DNA of 64,000 bases, from NCBI GenBank assembly GCA_023374045.1, contig CM041778.1, forward strand, positions 96,226,839-96,290,838. Reading direction: 5' to 3'. This DNA comes from Limonium bicolor. Lineage: Eukaryota > Streptophyta > Magnoliopsida > Caryophyllales > Plumbaginaceae. The position numbers were made by a program, and so were the translations under genes. Under the pieces are notes generated by a model. It saw only the letters and a list, made by a program, of their open reading frames with translations. It was not told the DNA's origin and ran no database searches. Of the stretch, positions 1-12,489 are shown piece after piece (positions within the stretch are counted from its first letter, which is position 1; each line of letters starts with the position of its first letter).

Positions 1-238
1 TGAGGCGGGAACTGGTGGTGGTGGTGGTAGGGACCATGTATGCCTTTCCGTGTTGACCGGGCATAATGGTCCCATTAAATGCTTGGCTGTTGATGAAAAT
101 TTTGATACGGCTGGTGGTAGTAGCTATGAAGAGTTGGATGATAACGTTGACGGGGTAGTTGGTCGTCGGCGGCGGTGGAGGGTTTACAGTGGGAGTTTGG
201 ATAATTCAGTCAAAGTGTGGATGGTGCCGGCGGAGTAG
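1..238 (+). CDS. C-terminus of a WD40-repeat protein, JINGUBANG-like (partial)
   Basis: The open frame enters from the left edge (codons begin at base 2) and ends at a TAG at 236-238, so only about the last 78 residues are visible. They contain two blade pieces of a beta-propeller: [13 protein letters not shown], then after an acidic, Gly-rich insert [17 protein letters not shown], with the GH and final W-type positions of WD40 repeats. Plant JINGUBANG-type proteins end in this way, with a 'GHxxPVKCLAV' repeat and a 'VYSGSLDxSVKVW' last strand. The family is a cytosolic scaffold; JINGUBANG itself restrains pollen germination in Arabidopsis (established knowledge). No intron is visible, in keeping with the mostly intronless family. 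The WD40 assignment is firm; the subfamily is an inference from a short tail. Confidence 0.75.
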   Translation, partial: EAGTGGGGGRDHVCLSVLTGHNGPIKCLAVDENFDTAGGSSYEELDDNVDGVVGRRRRWRVYSGSLDNSVKVWMVPAE

Positions 239-1179
239 GAGGAGCTGGATCTTATCACACACGCCACGTGAGCCAAGAATTTGGTTGTGTCGTGAGTACT
301 GACAAAACGCATATTGGTATCATGATAGAAATGGCGGACCCGGAAAAGCACTGCGCAGCACGATTGAAATTAGATAAGCGTGCCTCTTCGATTTGTATTG
401 TATAAAGAGAAAAATAGTGAGAGATTAGTTTGGACAGTCACTACACAGAGCAATTGTATTTTTTTTTTTTGAAGCAATACACAGAGCAATTGTAGAATAG
501 CTTGGTTTGATGATTAGTTAGGGCTTTTATCCCTTTTATTGTTTGCTTGTGTACAGCGAGCGAGCAAGCATGTGCATATGCGTGTTTTGAGAATATTAAC
601 TGTACTCCATATTCCAAAAAAAAAGAAAGAAAAAGATTTGCTATAACCAATTAAATTAAGCAATGTAAAATGAATGATAGCGCGCATCTTTGAGTTTCGC
701 TGCTGTCCTTCGGCCCAATTTGAACGGATCAAATTTGGTGACCTCACCGTCAGATTATAATTGTGGAAATTTTTTTTTTACTCACGCATGATGAATCGAG
801 AAAGATAGAGGCCGATTAGGCAATTACGATGTGGGACTGACATTCTATCTCATCCACTTTTTAATTATCCTTACTGCACACATATCAGCTCAGTTATCTA
901 TTTTTTTTATTATAATTGTTGTGATCTAATTTTTTGCTCGTGACTTACTGCTAGATTATATTACAAAATATAACTGAATTTACTAATAATTTTACTTTCT
1001 TTTTAAAAATAAAACAAAATATGTTTCTATTACAATCAGGCGTTAAGTGATAATATATTTCTTCCTATTTAACTTGTAACTAGTTTTAGCTTGTCTATTA
1101 CAAGTTTTGAAAAAAATTGTATACCCAAAGTTATAGCTCAATACTCATCTAGATATTAAAGAATAATATTTCTAAACTA
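239..1179. other. 3' flank of the WD40 gene and AT-rich intergenic DNA
   Basis: I see no gene here. The first 200 bases are probably the 3' UTR of the WD40 gene. Poly-T and poly-A runs and short frames follow without family similarity. An 11-base word at 827-837 matches, on the minus strand, the plant snRNA upstream element (GTCCCACATCG), but I found no snRNA beside it. Confidence 0.5.
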
Positions 1180-2950
1180 GTGTATAAGAATATTTTTTTA
1201 TACCATTTATCTGTTTACAAAGCTTGACTGATTGATGAACCTAAAGGTTATTTGGAAATAATAAACTGAGTTATTGGAGTCGATTTTATGTATTCATTAA
1301 CCTTGGTTTTTATGTATCCACGATATTTTATAAACGTTTCAACGGATGATTAGAAACATGTACACAATCTCCTATAATCTTTTTCATCATTAATTTTAAA
1401 AAAGTGACATTAACTGTTATATATCGTTTTGTTTGGCTTTTCTTATTGCGCATTGTGTATAAGAATATATTTTTCTTTACCATTTATCAGTTTTCAAAGC
1501 TTGAATGATTGATAAACCTGAAGGTTATTTAAAAAACAATAAACTGAGTTATTGGAATCGATATTACGTATACATTAACTTTGGTTTTTATGTATCCATA
1601 ATGATTTAAAAACATTTCCACGGATAATTAGAAACATGTACACTACCTTCTGTAATCGTTTCCATCACAATTTTTAAAAAGGTGACACTAACTGTTAGGT
1701 ATCGTTTCCTTTGGCCGTTCTTATAGTACATTGTGTATAATAATATATTTTTCATTACCATTTATCAGTTTTCAAAGCTTGAGTGATTGATAAACTTGAA
1801 GGTTATTTTGGAAACAATAAACTGAGTTATTGAAATCGATTTTATGTATTCATTAACCTTGGTTTTTATGTATCCATGATGCTTTAAAAATGTTTCCACA
1901 GATGATTAGAAACATGTACACAACATCATATAATCGTTTCCATCAACATTTTAAAAAAGATGACACTAACTGTTATATATATCTTTTCCCTTGACCGCGT
2001 TCTCATCGAACCATAGTGTATAAGAATATTTTCTTAGCATCTATCCGTTTACACGACTTAACTGATTGATAAACTTAAAGGTTATAAACGTTTGATAATA
2101 ATAAACTGAGTTGATGGAGTCGATTTATGTATCCCTTTGTTTTTATGTATCTATGATAATTTATAAATGTTTCCATCGGTAATTAGAAACATGTACACGA
2201 CCTTCTAAAATTGTTTCCATCACCATTTTAAAACAGATGCCACTAACTATTATATATCTTTTTCTTTGACTATTCTTATCCAATAATTGTGTATAAGAAT
2301 ATATTTTTTACTGTTCATCAGTTTACAGAGCTTGACTAATTGATAAACATGAAGACTATAAATGTTTGGAAACGATAAACTAAGTTGTTGGAGTCGGTTT
2401 TACGTATTCATTAACCTTGTTTTTACGTATCCACGATATTCTATAAACATTTTCACTGATGATTAGAAACATGTACACAACCTTTTATAATCGTTTCCAT
2501 CACTATTATAGAAAATATGACATTATTTATCTCTTTGGTCGTCCTTATTGAATTATAGTGTATAAGAATATTATTTTAGTATTTATCACTTTATAGAGCT
2601 TGATTGATAGATAAACCGGAAGGCTATAAACGTTTAGAAACAATAAACCGAGTTGTTGGATTTGAGTTACGTATTTCTTAACGTTGTTTTTTACCTGTCC
2701 ACGATAGCTTATAAACGTTTTCACTAATGATTTGAAATATATACACAACCATCTATAATCGTTTTTGTCACTATTATAGAAAAGATGACACTAACTATTA
2801 TATATCTTTTTCTTTGATTGTTCATATTGAATCATTGTATATAAGAATATTTTATTAGAAATTTTCAGTTTATAGCTTGATTGATTAATAAATCAGCGGC
2901 TATAAACGTTTGAAAACAATAAACTGAGTTATTGAAGTCGATTTTAATAA
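1180..2950. repeat. Tandem satellite, about 275-bp unit, 6-7 diverged copies
   Basis: A unit beginning GTGTATAAGAATAT recurs at about 1180, 1455, 1733, 2016, 2289, 2558 and 2837, spacing 269-283 bp. Each unit then carries, in order, a TTTATCAGTTTACAAAGCTTGA block, an AATAAACTGAGTTATTGGAGTCG block, ATGTATCCACGATA, AAACGTTTCCACGG and GAAACATGTACACAACCT. Copies differ by point changes and small indels, so the array is old. The unit starts were located by eye. The region to its right resembles an arm of the composite repeat near 43.5 kb, so the satellite may be the internal part of a larger element. Confidence 0.85.
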
Positions 2951-3719
2951 TAGTGGAGACAAAATTTTGTTAGTTGAGTATTTTTAAATGCATTAAACGT
3001 CATAATTTTAATCTAGAAATAAATATAAATATTAGTTTATTGTTTTTATATTAGCAATTTAAAAAATTATTTAGTTGATTTGGTCATGTAACTTGAATGG
3101 TATATGCTCCATTTTTTATATATATGTATAAACAATAAATATTATAAAACTATTATACAATATTCATGATATGTGTATATAGTCATGTAAAATTTTGTAT
3201 AACTGTCAGGGAAAACAAAAAAGGAAACAATAATGAACATTTGGTGTTGGTCACAAAATCCAGCTAGTTATAAATGTTTTGATTGATATTAATTGATTTA
3301 TGTTAAATTCTCAATTGAATAAAAAAGTGAAGCGACACAAATTAAATTAAAAACACATTTTAAGATAAAAAATGATTAAAATAGTATTAATCTGACGTTA
3401 TAGTTTATATTTATTAATTTTATGTTAATTGCTTCATCATTCCAAAAATTTGAAATTAGGCACTAAATAATGAAAATTATTTTTCATCAAAAAGGTATGG
3501 TCATGACCGCCTTCATTGTTTTTAATTTTTTTTTCAAATACTTCTTACACTGCACTGCCATTTTTCATTTAAAATAAAAAAAAAACCTTTTTCCACTTGG
3601 TTCCGTCAGGGACGGAGGTTTTGTATCCGTCACACAATCCGATCCCCAATTTAAATGTGCCTTTTCTTCTCCTTGATATCTTCATGTTTGGATTTGGGAC
3701 AAAAAATCCTACTACTTTC
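2951..3719. other. AT-rich flank, partly homologous to the 43.5-kb repeat arm
   Basis: No gene is seen. Bases of about 3100-3170, read on the minus strand, resemble the segments near 43560-43640 and 43850-43925, sharing the order GTATAATA, TTATAATATTTATT, ATACATATAT and ATGGAGCATAT. The copia target site CTTTC is at 3715-3719. Confidence 0.4.
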
Positions 3720-3881
3720 TGTTAGTAATATGAAGTATAGGCCCTGACCCATTAATGTAATAAAAGGTCCATCTGTCAATAGGCCTGTTATTGTTAGTTA
3801 TCAAAGCTTATAAATACCAACTCACTCTTGTAATCGTTACACACTCTACATAATACAAATTGCATATTCGTCAGTTTCTCA
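3720..3881 (+). repeat. 5' LTR of the first copia element
   Basis: Starts TGTTAGTAATATG and ends GTTTCTCA, and aligns without gaps to 35626-35787. It contains a TATA-like TATAAATACC about 55 bases before its end, a plausible Pol II promoter core. Confidence 0.93.
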
Positions 3882-3893
3882 TGGTATCAAAGT
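3882..3893 (+). promoter_or_regulatory. Primer binding site, initiator tRNA-Met type (copia 1)
   Basis: TGGTATCAAAGT directly follows the 5' LTR. The plant initiator-Met consensus is TGGTATCAGAGC; this copy has changed in the second half. Confidence 0.8.
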
Positions 3894-4010
3894 CTATCTC
3901 CTCGAAACTAAATTCTAGAGATCTAGATCTGATCTTTATCAATTTCTTCATATCTGATCATTTCTTTCCTCCATTAATCTCTTCCGTCCTCCTCATTAAA
4001 CTCTCGAATC

Positions 4011-4587
4011 ATGGCGTCTGATGTTCAGTCCGGTGGATCAATCAGAGAAACTCAATCTCCACGTACTGCTCTAGCACCTGCAATCAAAGTTACAACACAA
4101 AGCAATCAATCGTTAATGTCTGCAGCTGCTAATCTGGTGAAGTTAAATCAGACAAACTTTCTCTTATGGAAAGGTATGTTACTGCCTTTCCTTAAAGAAA
4201 ATGATATTTTCAAGTACGTGGACAAGAGCTATTCATGTCATGGTCAGATTCTTAATGGAGAATTTAACAGTGAGTACAATAACCGGATCCAGCAAGATCA
4301 GTTAATTCATTTTGTTTTGCTTGTATCTCTTTCTGAAAAGATCGCGAGTTAGATCATTGATCTCACTACTTCAGGAGCAGTCTGGGAGGAATTACATGCC
4401 TCATTCTCTGCACAAACTGTTGCGCATCTGGCTCAGTTACATCTATCGATTGCAAGTCTGTCCAAAAAGAAAGATGAAGATGGCACTACATATTTTAACA
4501 GAGCAAGAGTTCTTTCCTCGTCTCTTGCTATCACCGGTCATAAGGTTTCAGATCGAGAGTTTCAAGCCTATATATTAAGAGGCCTAC
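4011..4587 (+). pseudogene. Copia 1 gag, 5' part (interrupted)
   Basis: ATG at 4011 opens a frame with the copia capsid pattern: LVKLNQTNFLLWKGMLLPFL, then DLTTSGAVWEEL, SIASLSKKKDEDGTTYF and FQAYILRGL. These match the UBN2 / Retrotran_gag family, which forms the cytoplasmic particle. The frame has a TAG at 4350-4352 where the family usually has Gln (CAG to TAG). It is then cut after the target site CCTAC (4583-4587) by the Tekay insertion and resumes at 22240. Removing the insert with one CCTAC restores the same frame across the junction, which fixes the order of events. Confidence 0.88.
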
Positions 4588-5008
4588 TGAAACACCCTAG
4601 GAAATCGTGGCTACAAAATATACTTTCCTTATTATTTTATATGTGTATGTGTTTACTTGAAATTCACTATACAAGTACAATGAAAATTGTAGACATGTAC
4701 ACATGATTATACGCTACAAATTTTAAGAAGCAAATACATTACCGTCAATTTTAGAATAATCTTGGAAAAACTCAAATGTTTGGAATATATATAAGTCGTA
4801 CGTGCTCATATACATGAATTTGACAGATTTAGAAATATGTCGTACCTTTAGTTATTTAATTATTATACCTTAGCAAGAGATTAAAGTATCATGTGATCAT
4901 TTATATATTAGTATTTCGATTAGGAGTTAGACGTGATAAGTATATATACTCAGTCTTGTATTACAGCCATGTATTAACCGACCAAGTAACAAGTTTTCAG
5001 CTATAGTT

Positions 5009-5173
5009 ACCGACTGTAATGTTAAAATGTGTCATTGTTACAATGACATGATAAATTTATATTACCGGTTGTAATATTAAAATGTGTCATTGTTACAATG
5101 ACATGATAAATTTATATTACCGACTGTAATGTTAAAATGTGTTATTGTTACAGTGACATGTTAAGCTTATATT
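5009..5173 (+). repeat. 55-bp tandem repeat with internal palindromes in the Tekay 5' LTR
   Basis: Three units start ACCGACTGTAATG or ACCGGTTGTAAT. Each contains the near-perfect palindrome TGTCATTGTTACAATGACA, and each junction reads TTACCGACTGTAA, itself a TTAC...GTAA dyad. The same array is kept in the 3' LTR at about 19544-19708. Confidence 0.85.
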
Positions 5174-6850
5174 ACCGGCAGTAAATGTACATAGTTAGCT
5201 AGTTTATTCTCTTGTTATCTTTACCTAGTTTATACCTTAATGTGAACAACAACAAATAAGCCTTTCTTCTTCCATAAGTAACCATTATTTTCCAGCTAAA
5301 ATCGGGCCAAACACAGCCTTATAACTGTCGGCATCTATTCATGCTTTCAGACCATCATTATCGCTAGTTTAGTACACTGATAAATCGATCATGTATATAT
5401 ACATTGCTTAGTTATTTTGGTCTTATCGACTATTATTATTATACCTCTGCCTATTAATAAGAGTGGCCGACCTCAAAATCTTGATGATAAGGATAGTCTA
5501 AATTTGATAAAGTGAATAATTGCAACCGACTACATATTACTACGGTTGCATGTAATCTTGTCCTACTTAATCATTACCCCTGTTTAAACGGCTCATATTA
5601 CCGCCCCCTTTTGCTTAGTCATGGTTAGGTGGGTTCATACAATCTAGCCAACAAAAAAAAACCGATAAGAATTAAGCACCCATGTATACCTTTTGCTGAA
5701 TCTTATTAATACCAGCCACATACACTGTATACCATTATACCCAAACCTTTATTCTATGTAAGTCCAAGGTGATATTTAAGGCTGAGAACGGAAGTGGGTA
5801 GGTAGTGAGTGGAGGAGTGCAAACCGTGAGTGAAATTTGTCGATTAAGGTTGTCAAGCGCAAGGGAACAAGGAGAGGAAACAAGTCTAGGTGCTGGAAGA
5901 TTTGGTAACGGAAGAGAAGGTCTTTAATCAGAATAAATCTTAGGGAAATATTAAAAAAATGGCAGGAAGAAACCAGGTAACCTTTATGCACACCTATTCC
6001 TTCCTTTAATCATAATTTTGGCTAAAACTGTAATGTGAAACCTTTATGTTTGCACTTGAAATTTATGTATGGTTTTTAAGGATTTTGTAACACCCCCGAA
6101 TAACGACCAACAATCAAACGACGCGTCTAATGGTAACATGAGATGTCTACGCAGCGGTTCCTACTCTATTCGGGTGCTACAGACGCCAACCACCCACGTG
6201 GTTGACAGTCCTCATTACTAACTCCAAGTTACGGTCTGAATGACTGGAATCTAAACCTTAACCAAATCCAAGTACGAACAGGAATTACGAACCAAGTACC
6301 GAGAGTCTAATTCATAAGTTCTGACATAACCAACACAAACCAAAACCTACATCCAGGGTTTAGTGCTACATAGTCATAACCCATTCGTTAACATAATACT
6401 TAAGCGTCTTGCCCAGATGGACTACCCCCATGGTAGCCATCCCGCCTACGCTCCGTTATTGTCTGGCACAATACCTGAAAAAAATTGGGTGTAAAGGACT
6501 CAGCAAACTACGCTGAGTATGAACGTGTGAAGCCCGCATGTAACCGGGCTACACGACTACTTGGTCGAATATTATTAAGTCAATTTACATGCTATAATAT
6601 AGCAGTAAAACACACATCAGCACATCATGATACCATACACACTCATCGGTAGCATAGCAATATCAAAAGCAACCAAGCACAACTTGCAAGTAGCATAGCA
6701 ATGTCAACACGCAACCCAGCACAATAAGCTGCTAATGTAGCAACAACAATCAAGTAATTTATAGGAGGTGTGTGGAGGTATATTATACCATCGATCCTCA
6801 CTATGGGATCATTCAAGTGATTACGTATTGTTTTATTGTTCTCATTACAC

Positions 6851-7080
6851 ATGTTTTCCTTTCTTCTCTTGCACCGAGTCAGGGGATATAGGTTAGATCC
6901 CGAGACTTTGTTAAGTAGGTGCTATTCATTCCTTGTTTCTTAAAGGATCACATTTGTGACTTTCTCTTGTTTGCTTGGTCTCATTACACAAGTTTTCCTT
7001 TATTCTCTGGCACCGAGTCAGGGGATATAGATTAGATCCCGAGACATCATTATGTAGGTGCTAATCGTTCCTTGTTTCTT
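6851..7080. repeat. 139-bp direct duplication
   Basis: GTTTTCCTTTCTTCTC, then CACCGAGTCAGGGGATATAG, ATCCCGAGAC and GGTGCTA.TC.TTCCTTGTTTCTT, occurs from about 6851 and again from about 6990. Confidence 0.85.
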
Positions 7081-7142
7081 TAAGGATTGTTTGGGAATTC
7101 TTTTATCACCGCACGTTGGAGGACGTCTCCTCCATAGCTAGT

Positions 7143-7375
7143 CCCCCATTCCCGACACCCAGGGTTGAGAAAGCGGAGTCACCTCTAGACTCCAGGATAA
7201 GCTCTACCAATTTGTCACTCCCCCATTCCCGACACCCAGGGTCGAGAAAGCGGAGTCATATCTAGACTCCAGGATGTGCTCTACCAATTTGTCACTCCCC
7301 CATTCCCAACACCCAGGGTCGAGAAAGCGGAGTCATATCTAGACTCCGGGATGTGCTGAGAAAGTGGGGTCACCC
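7143..7375. repeat. 77-bp tandem repeat, three copies
   Basis: CCCCCATTCCCGACACCCAGG followed by GAGAAAGCGGAGTCA and CTCTACCAATTTGTCAC recurs at about 7143, 7220 and 7297. There are no unique spacers, so it is not a CRISPR array. Confidence 0.85.
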
Positions 7376-7500
7376 AGGGACACCCAAAACATATTCCACC
7401 ATAGACGGTCGAAGGATCTGATGCAGATACCAACTCCCGATCATCCATACCGCGCGGCCCGAGCTGTTGTCTTCCCGGGTTGTTCTCATGTTTCACCAGT

Positions 7501-8548
7501 TGGTACTTTTCGTTTCATTATCATTATAATCTCGACACCATAGTGGGTGTCATTAGCGGTCCTCTACAGTTAGAGAGGAGTTTTCTCTTTGTATAGTTCT
7601 TTTGTTTCGTTTACGTGGTTCGTCAAGTCCCACCAATTGAGATTTGCTCTTCATCATCATTAATGAATAGACACCATAGTGGGTGTCATGGTACGTCCTC
7701 AATGGTTAGAGAGGAGTTCCCGCTATAGAGTTTTCTCTGTTTTCATAATTCGTAGTAGTTCGTCTCAAGTTCCATAAACGAGAAAGGGACTAAACTACTG
7801 TATGCGCGCAAGTAACATGCCACAAGGATATATAACAAGCATATAAGCAAGCCACAAGAAGCAATCCAATTTCATGCATAGTCTGATAGTCATTGTCAAA
7901 CAAAGCACACAGCACACAAGCCGTGTAACACGGCAACATACGAACCACACATGTCCATACCTTATTCAGAAGCAAGTGTCGTCTCACACGCGGGTTCCCG
8001 CTTGGCGTTCGTTACGACCCTAACGTTGATTAAAAATAACGTGTCAGTTCATGATTTCATGTGACGACATTTTTTCTAGTTTATCTCGTTTGTACCGGGT
8101 GTTATTCCCTAGGTGAACTTTTGAATGTTCAACTCATAATAGCCCTTAGCAACTTTCCAAGTATAAACCTTAGGCTTTCTCTTAAACACTCATACTCACT
8201 CATAGCATACTACCTCAATTTAACAATTTATTCACACGTGCCCCCCTTTTTTTCCAAGCTCAACAAATCATTACGCCTTTATAACTGAGGTACAAGGAAC
8301 ATTTGTGAAGCTTAAACTTGACCAAATAACCGCTGTAAATAGTGTTATAGACAGCAGCAAAATGGGACTCAATTATGTAGATAATCCCAATCATAATTTA
8401 ACGTCTAAAGAATGCTAGAAATCTGAGAACAATACGAGGGCAGCAGCATGAACAATAGCTTGAACAAGACTAAAATCTCAGTTGAATTTGAGCATCATTC
8501 GATTCTCAACGAATCAGTCATATAATGCACTTATTTGTAATTCAGTTT
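7501..8548. other. Non-coding part of the solo-LTR-like element
   Basis: No gene is seen. The phrase GACACCATAGTGGGTGTCAT plus GTTAGAGAGGAGTT occurs twice, near 7535 and 7670, a further local duplication. Confidence 0.5.
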
Positions 8549-8655
8549 GTGCTGCTATGGTGCAGAAATTTCTGAATTTAGGTGCTGTTATAGTGCAGAA
8601 ATTGTAAGATTATTGTGCTGTTATGGTGCAGAAATTGTAGGATTATTGTGTTGTT
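8549..8655. repeat. 33-bp tandem repeat, three copies
   Basis: GTGCTGTTATGGTGCAGAAATT starts at 8549, 8582 and 8615, with degraded traces to about 8655. Confidence 0.8.
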
Positions 8656-9017
8656 TTGTTGGTACTTAAGCAACTCAAAATCTGTTTCGATTGACCATAT
8701 CTGGTTTCAACTATCTCACACTTGTGCACATTAGAAGAAGGTTTATTTTGGTGCTGATATGAAGAAAAAGAAGGCAGCAGATTGCAATAAGGTGTTCTAA
8801 AAAGTCCATGCTGAAGCTTATACTCCAGCCTTGTGTTTGGATCCCCGGACAGCAAGGATTATAGTGTTTATACTGAGTATTTCTTGTGTTTTGAAACAGC
8901 AGAGGATCGGCTGCTTCCTATAGTGCTCATTACTTGATTTACATGGTAGAACAGAAGCATGAAGGGACTGAAATTTCATCACTACTCTAGTAGCTTATTT
9001 TCCAGCATGGTTCTTCT

Positions 9018-9578
9018 TTGGATTTTTGTAACAGCAGAGAGTGCACTGAAGCTTATAATGCTTATCGTTATGAACAGCAGGTGCTATCAGCAAATGTTAG
9101 AAATATATCTGAAAGCAGTGAATCAGAAACTCGACCTGCAGGGGGTAGAAATACCATTGAGCAGCCCTCCTCACCAACTAAGTCAAAGTTAGCTGGAAAA
9201 TCTACTACGCAGGAGAAGAAGAAACGAGCTGCTGACCGGATTGGTGTTTCTATGCAGAAGAAGCAGAAAAAGATTGTGATTTCTGATTCTAAGTCACCGT
9301 CTGCTGAAATTTCTAATAGCCAAGTGGATACTAGGCTCAATGATCAGTCTACAGACAATCCCGAGGATTGTTTAAAGAAGGAAGAATTTGTTGATGAGAG
9401 TTCTGTCAAACATGAAATACGTGATAGTAAATCGTGGAAGAATTTGGAGAAAAGCCTTTTTGAGAAAGGATTGGAGATTTTTGGCCGAAACAGGTTTGCT
9501 GATTGTTCAGATATGTTCTTTTCTGCTGGCTTTGAAAATATTGGTTCCGAGTTCTTTTTGTATAGAATCTTTGTATGA
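9018..9578 (+). pseudogene. Captured fragment of an E(z)-type (SWINGER/EZA1-like) histone methyltransferase gene
   Basis: A 186-codon open frame shows the middle region of plant Enhancer-of-zeste homologues. It has a Ser/Glu-rich stretch (SESSESETRP), a basic block with SSPTKSKLAGK, RAADRIGVSMQKKQKK and SDSKS, then WKNLEKSLFEKGLEIFGRN, which corresponds to the start of the SANT-like segment before the CXC domain. After GRN the reading departs from the family and soon ends. The full proteins are about 850-900 residues with CXC and SET domains, neither of which is present. E(z) proteins deposit H3K27me3 as part of PRC2 (established knowledge). Here only an exon-derived fragment survives inside the LTR-like element, antisense to the LTR. 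The match is from memory of the family, not a search. Confidence 0.62.
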
Positions 9579-9769
9579 GGCTATGAAGACCAAGTTTAAT
9601 TTGGCTGCTGTGGTGGTGTGCACCTATTTGATGCATGATGTGATGATTCGAGGGTACCATGTCTATGAAGTGCATAGCCAATATAATTTTATGCATTGCA
9701 AAGAAGTAACGACAAAATAACAAGACTTCGAAAACAAAAAACACAGAACAGTCAAGCATTGGGAAAACT

Positions 9770-11350
9770 GAAAACCAAGAAATCTGTGTACTCTCCTTCT
9801 ATTTCTTCTGTTTGTTTACATGCCTGATTTTCAACTTCCCAAACTGCTACCACAGTTAGTTAAGTGTTTTATATTAAATTTAACTCCAAAACAGAACCAC
9901 ACAACGTGAGCAACACCTCTGAAAAATTATTTACACCCAATCTGAAAACTGAGATCTTCTGTTCATTCTTTTTCTTTCTGTTTCCCTGCTTGTCCTTTCA
10001 TCGGACTTCTAACCCCTTACCCGAATGTTTTAGCTTCTGTTGAGTGTTTTGGTAAAGTCTTAACCCCAACCCAACACAAAGCAACAAGGGACAACGTCTC
10101 TTACACTCCTCATAAAGAAACTGTAAACCGGAAAACTAAAATAGAGAACTGAAACATACTACCAAAGCTAAGGTATGAAACTGATGCAGTTTCTTTTTGT
10201 TGTTCCTCAATCTGACTTACAATTCTTCCCATCTTATTTACCCTGTAGCCAAGATTCTTATTAGGACTTTAACCTCCAAACAGATCCCCAAGGAAACCCT
10301 GTTAACTCCCATAGAATTCTCTTATACAGAAACTCAAAGTAAAACTGTAGAACCAAAATCTGAAACTGATGCACATTCTCTGTTAGTGTTTTCTTTCTGC
10401 TCTAAACCTGTTTTCTGTTTTCCCCTACTCATGTACAACTAGCCTGATGTGTTAGCAAGGCCTTAGGTGTAGTTATCAGCCAATATGATTTCTATATTAC
10501 CACTGGAGTTATTTAACAGAAACCAAAACAAAACTGCAAGCACTAAAATCTGAAGCTGATACGTTCGCTTCTATTTTTTTTTCTGTTTGTTTCAGAAGTT
10601 GGATTTTCAATTCGTCCCAAATTACTGACTCAGTTATTTAAGGATTCTAGGAAGTTTATAAACTCAACACACAACACAAGCAACTTGGTTAACAGCACTG
10701 ATACATCAAGAACCGTACTGGACAAAAACTGAAACAAGATCTGAAACTTAAAACCTGAAAAACAAAATTTGTGCATTACTTCTTTATTCCTTCGGTTAGG
10801 TTGGTAAACTGACTTCAACCTTTCAAATGAATATACCAACTTATATAGGTGTATTAGCATTGTTTAGAACTAAAACCCAAAGAATCTTGGTTAGCATCAC
10901 TGATACGCCCAATAACTGAACTGGACAAACTGAACAAGGAACCGAAACATCAACCTGTTACATCCTCTTCTAGCTTTCTGTTTACTCACGAATTTACTTC
11001 CTAGTTTTGCCTCAGATTATAAACACGAAGACTCATGTTCTAGTAAGGATATAGATTCCTCCTTACACCCAATGAGCCCTCACACCCCTCTGGCATTTAA
11101 TCCTACTGAAAAGCGGAAGTTCTGAAATCTGTACTTCAGTTTCTGGGTGAATCTCCTTCTAATGCACTTAGCTGGTTGTCATTTTTTTTTCTGCCAAGAT
11201 GTTCCCCAACATGCCTACCCGTATTAGTTTGTGTTAGGTCTGTTAATGAATTAACACCACTCTATAAAACCCCAAGGCAGTTATTAGACAAAACAAGTAT
11301 TACAAAACTTAAACAAGATTATCAGTTTTGACAGTATGCTCTTAAGCATC
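9770..11350. repeat. Degenerate tandem block (CTGAAAC...TTCTTTCTGTTT units)
   Basis: The pattern 'AA(A)CTGAAAC.TGA...TTCTT(T)CTGTTT...AACTCC/ACAAAGCAAC' returns about six times with 180-300-bp spacing, for example near 9780, 9945, 10180, 10360, 10550 and 10750. Copies are strongly diverged. No coding frame is supported. Confidence 0.55.
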
Positions 11351-12489
11351 AGGCTGCACTAATTTTAGCATGGTTTTAAAGCATGGATTCGAATGTGAGT
11401 TGAGGAATACCACCTTGGGTATCAAAGGCTTGTTCCTCCTGAGTTATGCCTCGGTGCTTCCCTGGTACTTTTGCAACTGAACAAAAAAATCAAATTCCAC
11501 GCTCAGTTGTTGTTGGTTTCAGTTCATTAACAGATGTTGGAAAGCACCGTTTATTATTATTATTTTTTCCTTTTTAATGGCTCTTCTCACCTCGGTTGAG
11601 AGCTAGTCTGTTGGAGGCTTTTGGTTCACTCGCAGAAGATCCTACCAATGGGGTGTATCACTTGAGAACAGAAGAGAAGGAGACAGTTAGTACTTCAAAC
11701 ACAAAACAGGGAACGGAATAATCAGGATTTCCTTCTGATCTCTTGATCTCACCTGATCGAGCAGTTTCCTTGCTTTCCTGTTGTTGTTCCAGAATGAAAC
11801 GGGGAAGAATGAGGAGTGGTTGATTAAACGTCCAAAAGAAAGAGACGGCAGAAGAAGATGAAGGGAACGTGAGGGAAGAAGAGGTAGTGCCGTCTGTGAG
11901 ATCGAACAGAAGGTACAACGGGTTACAGGGAGTATCTAGACTGGTGTGATCCCTCACAGAAAATGAAGCGAGCTTATGGATGTGCTGAGACATGTGCATG
12001 CCGGGGAAGAGGAATTGAGTGGCTGGATTATAGAGGCTAGTTAAGGGCGTTAACGACTTCAGTCCATAAGACAATGGCATGGGAGTTTACAAGGGAAAGC
12101 ATAACCTGATGCGTAAGAGTTTGGAGCAGAACAGGCTCTGTGCATGTCACTGTTTTTTTTGAAACCAAGGTCGATGCAGGATGGTGCTTGAGGTCTCCAA
12201 GGGCGTGTCCCCTTAATACTTTTACAGAACCCCACAATAACCACTCACTACCTGCCCACTACGATGACAGAGGAGACGGTAAGTAGCTGTCTGTTGTTTT
12301 GTTTTTGCGACTGAGGTCGACATCAGCAGTAGGCTGGTGTCTGTTCTAGTTTTTTTTTGTTCTTTCGATGTTGTTACTGAATTTTTTTTTGATGCGAGTG
12401 TTATAGAGAATAGACGCAGAGAGTGGGTAGTTGGAATGGTGGTGATTCGCTAATGAAGTATCTTTACTAGTTTTAAATCGTTGGTAATC
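11351..12489. other. Unassigned part of the solo-LTR-like element
   Basis: There is a 140-codon minus-strand frame at 11658-12080, but it shows no recognisable domain and I do not call it a gene. Poly-T runs interrupt the rest. Confidence 0.4.

Noticed and set aside
827..837. Reverse-strand plant snRNA upstream element GTCCCACATCG
   Set aside because: No TATA box at the needed distance and no snRNA sequence follows; the word is frequent in plant intergenic DNA.
5776..5991. 71-codon minus-strand frame, repeated at 20775-20993
   Set aside because: It lies in both LTRs of the Tekay element and is explained by LTR duplication, with no protein features.
7143..7375. Regularly spaced repeats that could suggest a CRISPR array
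   Set aside because: Three 77-bp head-to-tail copies with no unique spacers in a plant transposon.
11658..12080. 140-codon minus-strand frame
   Set aside because: No recognisable domain; it is inside a repeat-built element and overlaps other equally long meaningless frames.
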